This document shows positions 30,254-37,467 of a stretch of 37,467 nt of DNA, piece by piece. The stretch comes from an uncultured Eubacteriales bacterium (GTDB lineage Bacteria > Bacillota > Clostridia > Lachnospirales > Lachnospiraceae), in the NCBI GenBank assembly GCA_900316115.1, contig ONBN01000018.1, positions 1 to 37,467 of the forward strand. Direction: 5' to 3'. The position numbers and the translations under genes were made by a program. The number at the start of each line of letters is the position of its first letter. The first letter of the stretch is position 1. The notes under the pieces are model-generated. The model made no database searches, was not told the origin of the DNA, and was given only the letters and a program-made list of their open reading frames with translations.

Positions 30254-33200
30254 TTATTCCTCTGTTCCGTACAGAGTGATCAGCTTCTGCAGATACTCAT
30301 ATCTAGCTTTTGCTTCAGACTGGTTCTTAGCAAACAGTCTAGCAGCTTTCTCAGGATTCTGACGCTGTAAGGAGTTGTAACGAACCTCACCGTTCAGGAA
30401 TCCCTGATAATCTGTCATATCCGGTGCTTTGGAATCAAGGCTGAACTTGTTGCCTTCTGCAGCCGGATTGAAGCGGAAGTTGTGCCAGTATCCACACTTA
30501 ACAGCCAGCTCTTCCTCTGTCTGAGCCTTTGCCATACCCTTCTTGATACCATGGTTGATACATGGAGCGTATGCAATGATCAGAGACGGTCCCGGATAAG
30601 CCTCAGCCTCAGCGATCGCTTTGATTGCCTGGTTGAAGTCTGCGCCCATGGAAATCTGAGCAACATATACATAACCATAGCTCATTGCGATAGAAGCCAT
30701 ATCTTTCTTCTTTGTCTCTTTACCGCCAGCAGCGAACTGAGCGATCGCACCAGTAGGTGTAGACTTGGAAGACTGTCCGCCTGTGTTGGAGTAAACCTCT
30801 GTATCGAATACCATAACATTGATGTCACGGCCGCTTGCAAGTACATGGTCTACACCACCAAATCCGATATCGTAAGCCCATCCGTCACCACCGAAGATCC
30901 ACTGGGATTTCTTAGCCAGGAAATCTTTCTGTGCAAGGATGTCTTTTGCTTTGTCACATCCGCATGCTTCCAGAGCTGCTACAAGTTTCTCAGTAGCTGC
31001 ACCGTTGGTAGCGCCACATGCAAATGTATCCAGCCATTCCTGGCCAGCAGCTTTAACGTCTGCGTTGTCACCGTTAGCTACAACATCTTCAACCTTTGCT
31101 TTCAGACCATCACGGATAGCTTTCTGAGCAAGAAGCATACCATAACCGAACTCTGCGTTATCCTCGAACAGTGAGTTGCCCCATGCAGGACCCTGTCCTT
31201 TTGCATTTACAGTATATGGTGTAGATGGTGAAGAGTTACCCCAGATAGAGGAGCATCCTGTAGCATTTGCAATGTACATTCTGTCACCAAACAGCTGAGT
31301 GATCAGTTTAGCGTAAGGTGTCTCACCACATCCAGCACAAGCGCCTGAGAACTCAAGCAGTGGCTGTTTGAACTGGCTTCCCTTAACTGTTGTCTCTTTG
31401 AATTTAGCGATAACATCTTCTTTAACCGGAAGAGTTACACCATAATCAAAGTATTTCTGCTCTTCCATGTTTGCTTCCAGGTTCTCCATAGCAAGGGCTT
31501 TTGCCCCTTTCTTGCCTGGGCATACATTTGCACAGGAACCACATCCTGTACAGTCAAGTGCGGAAACAGTCATGGTGAACTTGTATTCTTTCATACCTGT
31601 CATAGGTAATGTTTTGATTCCCTCAGGAGCATTTGCAGCTTCTTCCTCTGTAAGAGCTACCGGACGGATAACAGCGTGCGGGCAAACATATGCACATCTG
31701 TTACACTGGATACAGTTCTCTGGAGTCCATACAGGAATATTTACAGCGATACCACGTTTCTCGTATGCAGCAGCACCGGATGGTGTAGTACCGTCAACAT
31801 AATCTTTGAATGCAGATACAGGCAGTGTATTACCTTCCTGTGCATTAACCTTAGCCTGGATGTTATTAACGAAATCAACAACTTCCTGACGTCCCTCTGT
31901 AGCATGAGTCATATGCAGGCCTTCATCTGCTGCATCTTTCCAGCTCTCCGGAACCTTGATCTCAACAACCTGTTTTGCACCGGCATCGATAGCTGCCCAG
32001 TTCTTCTGAACAACATCATCACCCTTACGTCCGTAAGTTGCCTTTGCAGCAGCTTTCATAAGGTCGATTGCCTGATCCTCAGGAATGATACCTGTCAGTT
32101 TGAAGAATGCAGACTGAAGGATTGTGTTGATACGTGTTGGTCCCATGCCAGTCTCAATACCGATCTTCACACCGTCGATGGTGTAGAATTTGATATTGTG
32201 GTTAGCGATGAATGCTTTAACCTGTCCTGGAAGATGTTTCTCAAGTCCTTCCATATCCCATGCACAGTTAAGAAGGAATGTACCTCCGTCAACCAGCTCC
32301 TGAACCATGTTGTATTTATTAACATAGGAAGGATTATGGCATGCTACGAAGTTTGCTTTGTGGATCAGGTATGTAGATTTGATCGGTTTCTTACCGAAAC
32401 GCAGGTGGGACATGGTAACACCACCGGATTTCTTGGAGTCATAGTCAAAATATGCCTGAGCATACATGTCTGTATTATCACCAATGATCTTGATGGAGTT
32501 CTTGTTAGCACCTACAGTACCGTCAGCACCAAGTCCCCAGAACTTACAGTTAGTTGTTCCTTCTGGTGTAGTAACAAGAGGAGCACCTGTCTCAAGGGAA
32601 AGATGTGTAACATCATCTACGATACCGATTGTGAATTTCTCTTTTTCTGTATTGTCATAAACAGCAACGATCTGAGCCGGTGTTGTATCTTTGGAACCAA
32701 GTCCATAACGTCCGGAGAAGATCTTAACGCCTGCAAATTTGCTGTCTTTAAGAGCAGCTACAACATCCAGGTACAGTGGCTCGCCAAGTGCGCCTGGCTC
32801 TTTTGTTCTGTCAAGAACTGTGATCTGCTTAACTGTCTCAGGAATAGCATCAACCAGTGCCTGTGCACTAAATGGTCTGTACAGACGAACTTTGATCACA
32901 CCAACTTTTCTGCCTGCTGCCATTAAGTAATCGATAGTCTCTTCGATTGTATCATTTACAGATCCCATAGCAACGATCACATGGTCAGCATCAGCTGCTC
33001 CATAGTAGTTGAAAAGCTTGTAATCTGTACCGATCTTAGCATTAACCTTGTCCATGTACTCCTGAACAACTGCAGGAAGTGCATCATAGTATGGGTTACA
33101 TGCCTCTCTTGCCTGGAAGAAGATATCCGGGTTCTGAGCGGAACCTCTCTGACATGGATGGTTCGGGTTAAGAGCATGATCACGGAATGCCTGGATAGCA

Positions 33201-33793
33201 TCCATATCAGCCATATCCTTCAGATCTTCATAATCCCATGTCTCGATCTTCTGGATCTCATGAGATGTACGGAATCCATCGAAGAAATTGATAAACGGAA
33301 CTTTGCCTTTGATTGCAGCAAGATGTGCAACAGGAGTCAGGTCCATAACTTCCTGTACGGAAGACTCGCAAAGCATTGCACAACCAGTCTGACGACAGGC
33401 CATAACATCGGAATGATCTCCAAAAATAGAAAGTGCGTGAGAAGCAAGTGCACGGGCAGATACGTTGAATACACCCGGAAGCTGCTCACCAGCGATTTTG
33501 TAAAGGTTAGGGATCATAAGTAACAGACCCTGAGAAGCTGTATAAGTAGTAGTCAGAGCACCTGCTGCCAGAGAACCATGTACAGCACCTGCTGCACCAG
33601 CCTCAGACTGCATCTCAGTTACCTGTACTTCCTGTCCGAAGATATTTTTTCTACCCTGGGTTGCCCACTCATCAGTGGCTTCAGCCATAACAGATGAAGG
33701 AGTGATCGGATAGATAGCAGCTACATCTGAAAATGCATATGAAGCATGAGCGGCTGCATGGTTTCCATCCATGGTTTTCATCTTTCTTGCCAT
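30254..33793 (-). CDS. nifJ: Pyruvate:ferredoxin (flavodoxin) oxidoreductase
   Basis: A full-length 1179-residue single-chain enzyme that oxidises pyruvate with CoA to acetyl-CoA, CO2 and reduced ferredoxin, using thiamine diphosphate. The N-terminal domain has AAHASYAFSDVAAIYPITPSS near residues 13-33. Two ferredoxin-type [4Fe-4S] motifs lie at Cys 694/697/700/704 and 748/751/754/758. Cys 819 and 822 (CAGCGETP) with Cys 847 bind the third cluster. GDGWAYDIGFGGVDH near residue 970 is the thiamine diphosphate site. AAGGAGG precedes the ATG. It lies downstream of an Rrf2 regulator but is separated from it by a strong terminator and has its own promoter. Confidence 0.97.
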   Translation of the reverse strand: MARKMKTMDGNHAAAHASYAFSDVAAIYPITPSSVMAEATDEWATQGRKNIFGQEVQVTEMQSEAGAAGAVHGSLAAGALTTTYTASQGLLLMIPNLYKIAGEQLPGVFNVSARALASHALSIFGDHSDVMACRQTGCAMLCESSVQEVMDLTPVAHLAAIKGKVPFINFFDGFRTSHEIQKIETWDYEDLKDMADMDAIQAFRDHALNPNHPCQRGSAQNPDIFFQAREACNPYYDALPAVVQEYMDKVNAKIGTDYKLFNYYGAADADHVIVAMGSVNDTIEETIDYLMAAGRKVGVIKVRLYRPFSAQALVDAIPETVKQITVLDRTKEPGALGEPLYLDVVAALKDSKFAGVKIFSGRYGLGSKDTTPAQIVAVYDNTEKEKFTIGIVDDVTHLSLETGAPLVTTPEGTTNCKFWGLGADGTVGANKNSIKIIGDNTDMYAQAYFDYDSKKSGGVTMSHLRFGKKPIKSTYLIHKANFVACHNPSYVNKYNMVQELVDGGTFLLNCAWDMEGLEKHLPGQVKAFIANHNIKFYTIDGVKIGIETGMGPTRINTILQSAFFKLTGIIPEDQAIDLMKAAAKATYGRKGDDVVQKNWAAIDAGAKQVVEIKVPESWKDAADEGLHMTHATEGRQEVVDFVNNIQAKVNAQEGNTLPVSAFKDYVDGTTPSGAAAYEKRGIAVNIPVWTPENCIQCNRCAYVCPHAVIRPVALTEEEAANAPEGIKTLPMTGMKEYKFTMTVSALDCTGCGSCANVCPGKKGAKALAMENLEANMEEQKYFDYGVTLPVKEDVIAKFKETTVKGSQFKQPLLEFSGACAGCGETPYAKLITQLFGDRMYIANATGCSSIWGNSSPSTPYTVNAKGQGPAWGNSLFEDNAEFGYGMLLAQKAIRDGLKAKVEDVVANGDNADVKAAGQEWLDTFACGATNGAATEKLVAALEACGCDKAKDILAQKDFLAKKSQWIFGGDGWAYDIGFGGVDHVLASGRDINVMVFDTEVYSNTGGQSSKSTPTGAIAQFAAGGKETKKKDMASIAMSYGYVYVAQISMGADFNQAIKAIAEAEAYPGPSLIIAYAPCINHGIKKGMAKAQTEEELAVKCGYWHNFRFNPAAEGNKFSLDSKAPDMTDYQGFLNGEVRYNSLQRQNPEKAARLFAKNQSEAKARYEYLQKLITLYGTEE

Positions 33794-33868
33794 AGTTTTA
33801 TCTTTCCTCCTTAAAGATTTATAAAAATATTATTTCTAGACATCTGCGTGCCTAAAATTCCAGATACT

Positions 33869-33897
33869 ATTATAGCATATAATTTCTCATATTTCTA
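33869..33897 (-). promoter_or_regulatory. Promoter of nifJ
   Basis: Reading leftward, TATAAT (33874-33869) is preceded by TGC to make an extended -10, and a weak -35 TAGAAA (33897-33892) lies 17 bases upstream. Transcription would start near 33862, about 70 bases before nifJ. The A/T-rich stretch upstream is a likely place for Rrf2 control, but I see no clear operator dyad. Confidence 0.65.
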
Positions 33898-33994
33898 TTT
33901 TTGTTTCTGTTTTTTTTGTACATTATGAGATACAAAAAGGCCAAACAGAGCAAAAAAACCGTCAAAACATCCCGAACTGCGTTACACACTCCTT

Positions 33995-34039
33995 AAAATA
34001 AAAAAGCACCGGTGAACGGGGGCTGACCGCATACCGGTG
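33995..34039 (-). terminator. Terminator of the Rrf2 gene
   Basis: Reading leftward, CACCGGT (34039-34033) pairs with ACCGGTG (34013-34007) around a 19-base loop and is followed by CTTTTTTATTTT. It separates Rrf2 transcription from nifJ. Confidence 0.88.
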
Positions 34040-34054
34040 TTTCTTCTTCCTGTT

Positions 34055-34465
34055 TCAATCTGTCAGTCCCAGGACCTGGTCAAGGGGCTTTCTTTTCAGC
34101 AGACGCCACAGTTCATCCTGGATCTCTGCCAGTTCTTTGTGCATATAACATACACTTCCGTCCTGGCCATTACGGACACATTCATTTTTCGGATTAAGGC
34201 ATTCGATAATATACATGTCCGGATCAATCGCATAGTATACCTCAAACAAAGTCAGAGAACCTAAATCTTTATTCAAAGTATAACCGCCATGGACGCCTCT
34301 GAAACCTTTTACGATCCCGGCTTTCTGGAGTTTTTTGAGAATTTTGTAGGCAAATGGGGCTGTAATTGCTTCTCTGTCACAAATTTCATTCACGCTTAAA
34401 CGTGTTTCTCCTGCAAGCGCCCGAAGGACTCTTACTGCATAGTCACACTCTCTCGTAATAAACAT
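34055..34465 (-). CDS. Rrf2/IscR-like transcriptional regulator with three cysteines
   Basis: A 136-residue winged-helix regulator. Residues 1-80 are the Rrf2 DNA-binding domain: MFITRECDYAVRVLRALA at the start and GFRGVHGGYTLNK near residues 54-66. Cys 89, 96 and 106 sit in the region where IscR and related proteins bind an [Fe-S] cluster, so it probably senses iron-sulfur status, redox or a small ligand. Being next to nifJ, an enzyme with three [4Fe-4S] clusters, suggests nifJ is a target; that is inference. The promoter TTGAAT-17-TATACT precedes it. AGAGG lies before the ATG. Confidence 0.9.
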   Translation of the reverse strand: MFITRECDYAVRVLRALAGETRLSVNEICDREAITAPFAYKILKKLQKAGIVKGFRGVHGGYTLNKDLGSLTLFEVYYAIDPDMYIIECLNPKNECVRNGQDGSVCYMHKELAEIQDELWRLLKRKPLDQVLGLTD

Positions 34466-34541
34466 ACCTTTATAACCTCTCTCTTTAGCATTTGCATTCT
34501 AGTTGTTGATCCTTAGTTGTCTTTTTCTCCCTGACAAATCG

Positions 34542-34570
34542 AGTATAACAGCCTTAAAGAAAAAATTCAA
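34542..34570 (-). promoter_or_regulatory. Promoter of the Rrf2 gene
   Basis: Reading leftward, TTGAAT (34570-34565), a 17-base spacer and TATACT (34547-34542) lie about 77 bases before the Rrf2 start codon. Confidence 0.72.
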
Positions 34571-34641
34571 CAACATATCTAAATATATTTGACTATTTTT
34601 GAAAAAAACGTCACTTTTTCGAATGAAAGCTATGAAGTTTT

Positions 34642-35331
34642 TTATTTTTCTCCAAAAATCAACACAAACCCAACTAATAATATGACCGTTCCTAACACAT
34701 ATCGGATTCTTTTGCTCCAAGTCTCATATCTTGGATTAGCCATCATCTTCTCCACATAACTGTAACTGGTACCTGCCACGATCAGCAAAACACTGTGTCC
34801 CAGCGCATACAGAACCATAAGGAGGATCCCCCAGCCAGTACTTTTCCCAAGCTTTGCAACAAGGGCAAGAAGGGCAACCATCACAGGAATGGCACAGTGA
34901 GAAGCAAATAGCCCTCCAAGTGCGCCTGTCAGAAATGCTCCTGCATATCCTCTCTTCATAGTATGCTCATCAAAATGGATATGTGGGATCACATTCACCA
35001 CACCAAAGACCTGAAGTGCCATAAGAACCATTAAAATCCCCATAAGCACAGCCCACCAGTGTCCAGCTTCATGCATATGGTGTCCAATGGCTGAAGCCAC
35101 AGAACCAAACACCCCAAAAGTAACTGCCATACCAGCTGCCATAGCAAGGGAAAGACGGAATGCCTTCCCGGGACTTGCTTTAGACGCACCTACGCAGGTA
35201 AGAAGCATAGGCACAGTTGCCAGGGAACAGGGGGTAAAGGATGTAACAATCCCGGCCACAAGAGCCAGAAGGGGTGCTGCCCAGAAGCTTGCTGCCATAC
35301 TATTCGTTAATGTTTCCAATATTCCATTCAT
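34642..35331 (-). CDS. CcdA/DsbD-type membrane protein
   Basis: A 229-residue protein with about six membrane segments of the CcdA/DsbD thiol-electron carrier family. The paired cysteines lie in SFTPCSLATVP near residue 36 and ASHCAIPV near residue 145, the positions that form the shuttling disulfide in CcdA. Two His-rich stretches (GHHMHEAGHWW near 83 and PHIHFDEH near 117) are unusual for plain CcdA and hint at metal binding or transport. It overlaps the 3' end of aroK by 32 bases, with GGAG before the ATG, so it is coupled to aroK translation. No thioredoxin-like or cytochrome c partner is seen nearby. Confidence 0.88.
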   Translation of the reverse strand: MNGILETLTNSMAASFWAAPLLALVAGIVTSFTPCSLATVPMLLTCVGASKASPGKAFRLSLAMAAGMAVTFGVFGSVASAIGHHMHEAGHWWAVLMGILMVLMALQVFGVVNVIPHIHFDEHTMKRGYAGAFLTGALGGLFASHCAIPVMVALLALVAKLGKSTGWGILLMVLYALGHSVLLIVAGTSYSYVEKMMANPRYETWSKRIRYVLGTVILLVGFVLIFGEK

Positions 35332-35827
35332 TTATAATCTCCTCACATATCTGTCTGTCACTTTTGCCATCAGTTGCAATCTGATAATCAGCAGCTGCCT
35401 CATATTTAGGACGGCGTGCTTCCATCAGTTCTTTAATTGCCTCTACATTCTTTTTTCCTTCCAGAAGAGGCCTGTCATGGTTATTCTTCACACGGCTTAA
35501 AATGGTTTCAGGTTGAGCCGTAAGCAGAAATATTTTTCCATTTTTCTTCATGATCTCCACATTACCAGGCTGCATTACAGTTCCTCCCCCACAGGAAACA
35601 ACCACATTTTCCTGATCCTGGATCTTTTCAAGAAATTCTGTCTCTTTTTTGCGGAAATAAGCCTCCCCTTTTTCTTTAAAGATCTGGGATATCTTCATTC
35701 CCTCTTCCACTTCGATCTCATGATCCATTTCTATTTGCTTCATATTATAATTCCTGCAAAGACATCTGGCCACTGTGCTTTTGCCAGCCCCCATAAATCC
35801 TGTAAGATATATCTGTCCAGTTTTCAT
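35300..35827 (-). CDS. aroK: Shikimate kinase
   Basis: A 175-residue shikimate kinase that makes shikimate 3-phosphate for aromatic amino acid synthesis. GFMGAGKSTVARCL near residue 10 is the ATP loop, MDHEIEVEEGMKISQIF near residue 34 holds the shikimate-binding Asp, VSCGGGTV near residue 76 is the second substrate motif, and RPLLEGK near residue 118 is the lid Arg region. The length is typical. No other aro genes are nearby. The promoter TTTACA-17-TATAAT lies about 54 bases upstream. Confidence 0.95.
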   Translation of the reverse strand: MKTGQIYLTGFMGAGKSTVARCLCRNYNMKQIEMDHEIEVEEGMKISQIFKEKGEAYFRKKETEFLEKIQDQENVVVSCGGGTVMQPGNVEIMKKNGKIFLLTAQPETILSRVKNNHDRPLLEGKKNVEAIKELMEARRPKYEAAADYQIATDGKSDRQICEEIINEWNIGNINE

Positions 35828-35880
35828 TTTTTATCAACTCCGTTCATAAATTGTCCTGTTTTTTCAGGCCAGGCTTTCAC

Positions 35881-35909
35881 ATTATAGCAGTGGTTTATTT
35901 TTTTGTAAA
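35881..35909 (-). promoter_or_regulatory. Promoter of aroK-ccdA
   Basis: Reading leftward, TTTACA (35909-35904), a 17-base spacer and a perfect TATAAT (35886-35881) precede aroK. It is back-to-back with the ABC-F promoter, 43 bases away. Confidence 0.78.
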
Positions 35910-35952
35910 GAAATGCAGGGAAAAACAAAAATAATTCTTGCAAAATTCACAG

Positions 35953-35981
35953 TTTACGATAGGAAGGAAATCGGCTATACT
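35953..35981 (+). promoter_or_regulatory. Promoter of the ABC-F gene
   Basis: TTTACG (35953-35958), a 17-base spacer and TATACT (35976-35981) lie about 40 bases before the ABC-F start codon. Confidence 0.72.
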
Positions 35982-36020
35982 AGAAAACAGTGAGCAAATC
36001 GACTATATTCGGAGGTAAAT

Positions 36021-37467
36021 ATGATTTCAGCAAATAACATCACACTGCGTGTTGGAAAAAAAGCGCTTTTTGAAGATGTAAACATCAAATTCACAGAAGG
36101 TAACTGCTACGGCCTGATCGGAGCCAACGGTGCAGGAAAATCCACATTCCTTAAGATCCTTTCCGGACAGCTTGAGCCCACCAAAGGAGATGTGGTGATC
36201 ACTCCCGGCCAGAGACTTTCCTTCCTGCAGCAGGATCACTTCAAATATGATGCCTATCCTGTACTGGATACCGTAATCATGGGAAATGCCCGTCTTTATC
36301 AGATCATGAAGGAAAAAGAAGCCATTTATGCAAAGGAAGACTTTACAGATGAAGATGGTATCCGTGCCAGTGAACTGGAAGGCGAATTTGCAGAAATGAA
36401 CGGCTGGGAAGCTGAATCCGAGGCAGCTACCCTGTTGAACGGACTTGGTGTAGATACAGAGTATCATTATTCCCAGATGGCCGACCTGAACGGAAGCCTT
36501 AAGGTGAAGGTTCTGCTTGCCCAGGCACTTTTCGGTAATCCGGACATCCTGCTTCTTGACGAGCCTACCAACCACCTGGATCTTCCTGCTATTGAATGGC
36601 TGGAAGAATTCCTGATCAACTTTGACAATACCGTCATTGTAGTATCCCATGACCGTTATTTCTTAAATAAGGTATGTACACAGACTGCTGATATTGATTA
36701 CGGCAAGATCCAGCTTTATGCAGGTAACTATGATTTCTGGTTTGAATCCAGCCAGCTGCTGATCAAGCAGATGAAAGAAGCCAATAAGAAAAAGGAAGAA
36801 AAGATCAAAGAGCTGCAGGAATTTATTTCCCGGTTCAGCGCCAATGCTTCCAAATCCAAACAGGCAACTTCCAGAAAGCGTGCCCTTGAAAAGATCCAGC
36901 TGGACGACATGCGTCCTTCCAGCCGTAAGTATCCATATATTGATTTCCGTCCAAATCGTGAGATCGGTAATGAAGTCCTGATGGTAGAAAATCTTTCCAA
37001 GACCATTGACGGTGTAAGGATCCTTGACAATATCTCCTTTACTCTCGGACGCAATGACAAGGTAGCCTTTGTAGGAGCCAATGAGCTTGCTATCACTACT
37101 TTCTTCAAGATCCTTACAGGAGAGATGGAGCCGGATTCCGGTAATTATAAATGGGGTATCACAACCTCCCAGGCGTATTTCCCCAAGGACAATACCCAGG
37201 AGTTTGACAATGACCTGACCATCACAGACTGGCTGACCCAGTATTCTGAGATCAAGGATGCCACCTATGTACGAGGTTTCCTTGGACGTATGCTTTTCCC
37301 TGGAGAAGACGGTGTGAAACGAGTACGTGTCCTTTCCGGTGGTGAGAAGGTTCGCTGCCTTCTTTCCAAAATGATGATAACCGGTGCTAATATCCTGATC
37401 CTGGATGAGCCTACCAACCATCTGGACATGGAATCCATTACTGCACTGAACAACGGACTGATCAAAT
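36021..37467 (+). CDS. ABC-F family ATPase (YbiT-like), 3' end cut by the window
   Basis: At least 482 residues of a soluble twin-ATPase ABC-F protein, a family that acts on ribosomes as translation factors or antibiotic-protection proteins. Domain 1 has a normal Walker A (GANGAGKST near 37-45) and Walker B (LLLDEPTNHLD near 183), but its signature reads DLNGSLKVKVLL instead of LSGGQ. A charged linker spans about 240-305. Domain 2 has an altered Walker A (GANELAITT near 353, no lysine), while its signature LSGGEKVR and Walker B ILDEPTNHLD look normal. The ATG follows GGAGG. There are no membrane segments. The reading frame runs off the end of the window. Confidence 0.93.
   Translation, partial: MISANNITLRVGKKALFEDVNIKFTEGNCYGLIGANGAGKSTFLKILSGQLEPTKGDVVITPGQRLSFLQQDHFKYDAYPVLDTVIMGNARLYQIMKEKEAIYAKEDFTDEDGIRASELEGEFAEMNGWEAESEAATLLNGLGVDTEYHYSQMADLNGSLKVKVLLAQALFGNPDILLLDEPTNHLDLPAIEWLEEFLINFDNTVIVVSHDRYFLNKVCTQTADIDYGKIQLYAGNYDFWFESSQLLIKQMKEANKKKEEKIKELQEFISRFSANASKSKQATSRKRALEKIQLDDMRPSSRKYPYIDFRPNREIGNEVLMVENLSKTIDGVRILDNISFTLGRNDKVAFVGANELAITTFFKILTGEMEPDSGNYKWGITTSQAYFPKDNTQEFDNDLTITDWLTQYSEIKDATYVRGFLGRMLFPGEDGVKRVRVLSGGEKVRCLLSKMMITGANILILDEPTNHLDMESITALNNGLIK

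Noticed and set aside
31676-32926. 416-residue rightward frame opposite nifJ
   Set aside because: Antisense shadow; nifJ on the other strand is full length with all cluster and thiamine motifs.
36027-37421. Two long leftward frames opposite the ABC-F gene
   Set aside because: The rightward frame has a promoter, a ribosome site and ABC motifs; the leftward frames are shadows.
1-37467. CRISPR arrays, tRNA or rRNA genes, complete insertion sequences, prophage
   Set aside because: No regularly spaced repeats, cloverleaf sequences, rRNA blocks, intact transposase genes or phage structural genes were seen on reading both strands.

Overview
The window looks like chromosome from an anaerobic, Gram-positive Clostridia member, most likely a Lachnospiraceae-type gut bacterium. 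The grounds are strong AGGAGG-type ribosome binding sites, short intergenic gaps, sigma-A-like promoters, pyruvate:ferredoxin oxidoreductase, Rrf2, DUF6273, GtrA and CobT/U/S genes, and no sign of aerobic respiration. No rRNA, tRNA, CRISPR array, insertion sequence or prophage was seen.

Bases 1-21,800 are dominated by an anaerobic purine (urate/xanthine) degradation and selenium-dependent molybdenum hydroxylase locus. It starts with a truncated hydA (dihydropyrimidinase-type amidohydrolase, minus strand) divergent from a PAS plus helix-turn-helix regulator (945-1580). A small unrelated block follows: a 60-residue Cys-rich protein, an unrecognised 173-residue protein and a DUF1015 protein. A rightward operon then encodes ygeX (2,3-diaminopropionate ammonia-lyase), ygeY (M20 hydrolase), ygeW (carbamoyltransferase-like) and arcC (carbamate kinase), 3858-8715. 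Converging on it is a leftward block of about 13 kb: ssnA, ygfK, a single-chain 2Fe-2S/Mo-cofactor selenium-type xanthine dehydrogenase, xdhA-xdhB-xdhC, and the maturation genes yqeB, yqeC, mocA. The two blocks meet at a shared hairpin terminator. Together the genes suggest reductive or hydrolytic opening of the purine, breakdown through ureido and amino-acid intermediates to diaminopropionate and pyruvate, and ATP recovery from carbamoyl phosphate through ArcC. No purine permease lies inside the window.

Bases 21,800-26,740 hold a leftward operon with one recognisable promoter, in front of a membrane glycosyltransferase. It runs glycosyltransferase, GtrA flippase-like protein, cobT, cobU, cobS, a short CobU-like kinase and a CobC-type phosphatase: lower-ligand attachment for cobalamin. 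No cobalamin riboswitch was found.

Bases 26,790-29,475 hold a two-gene module, an SPFH/SHOCT protein followed by a zinc-ribbon, coiled-coil, membrane-anchored DUF6273 protein. This is the least understood pair in the window. A broken Rpn-type nuclease tail, nifJ (pyruvate:ferredoxin oxidoreductase), an Rrf2 regulator with three candidate Fe-S cysteines, a CcdA-like membrane protein and aroK follow, all leftward. The window ends inside a rightward ABC-F gene with unusual ATPase motifs.

Coordinates use start codons chosen from visible ribosome binding sites, so several genes are shorter than the longest possible reading frame.
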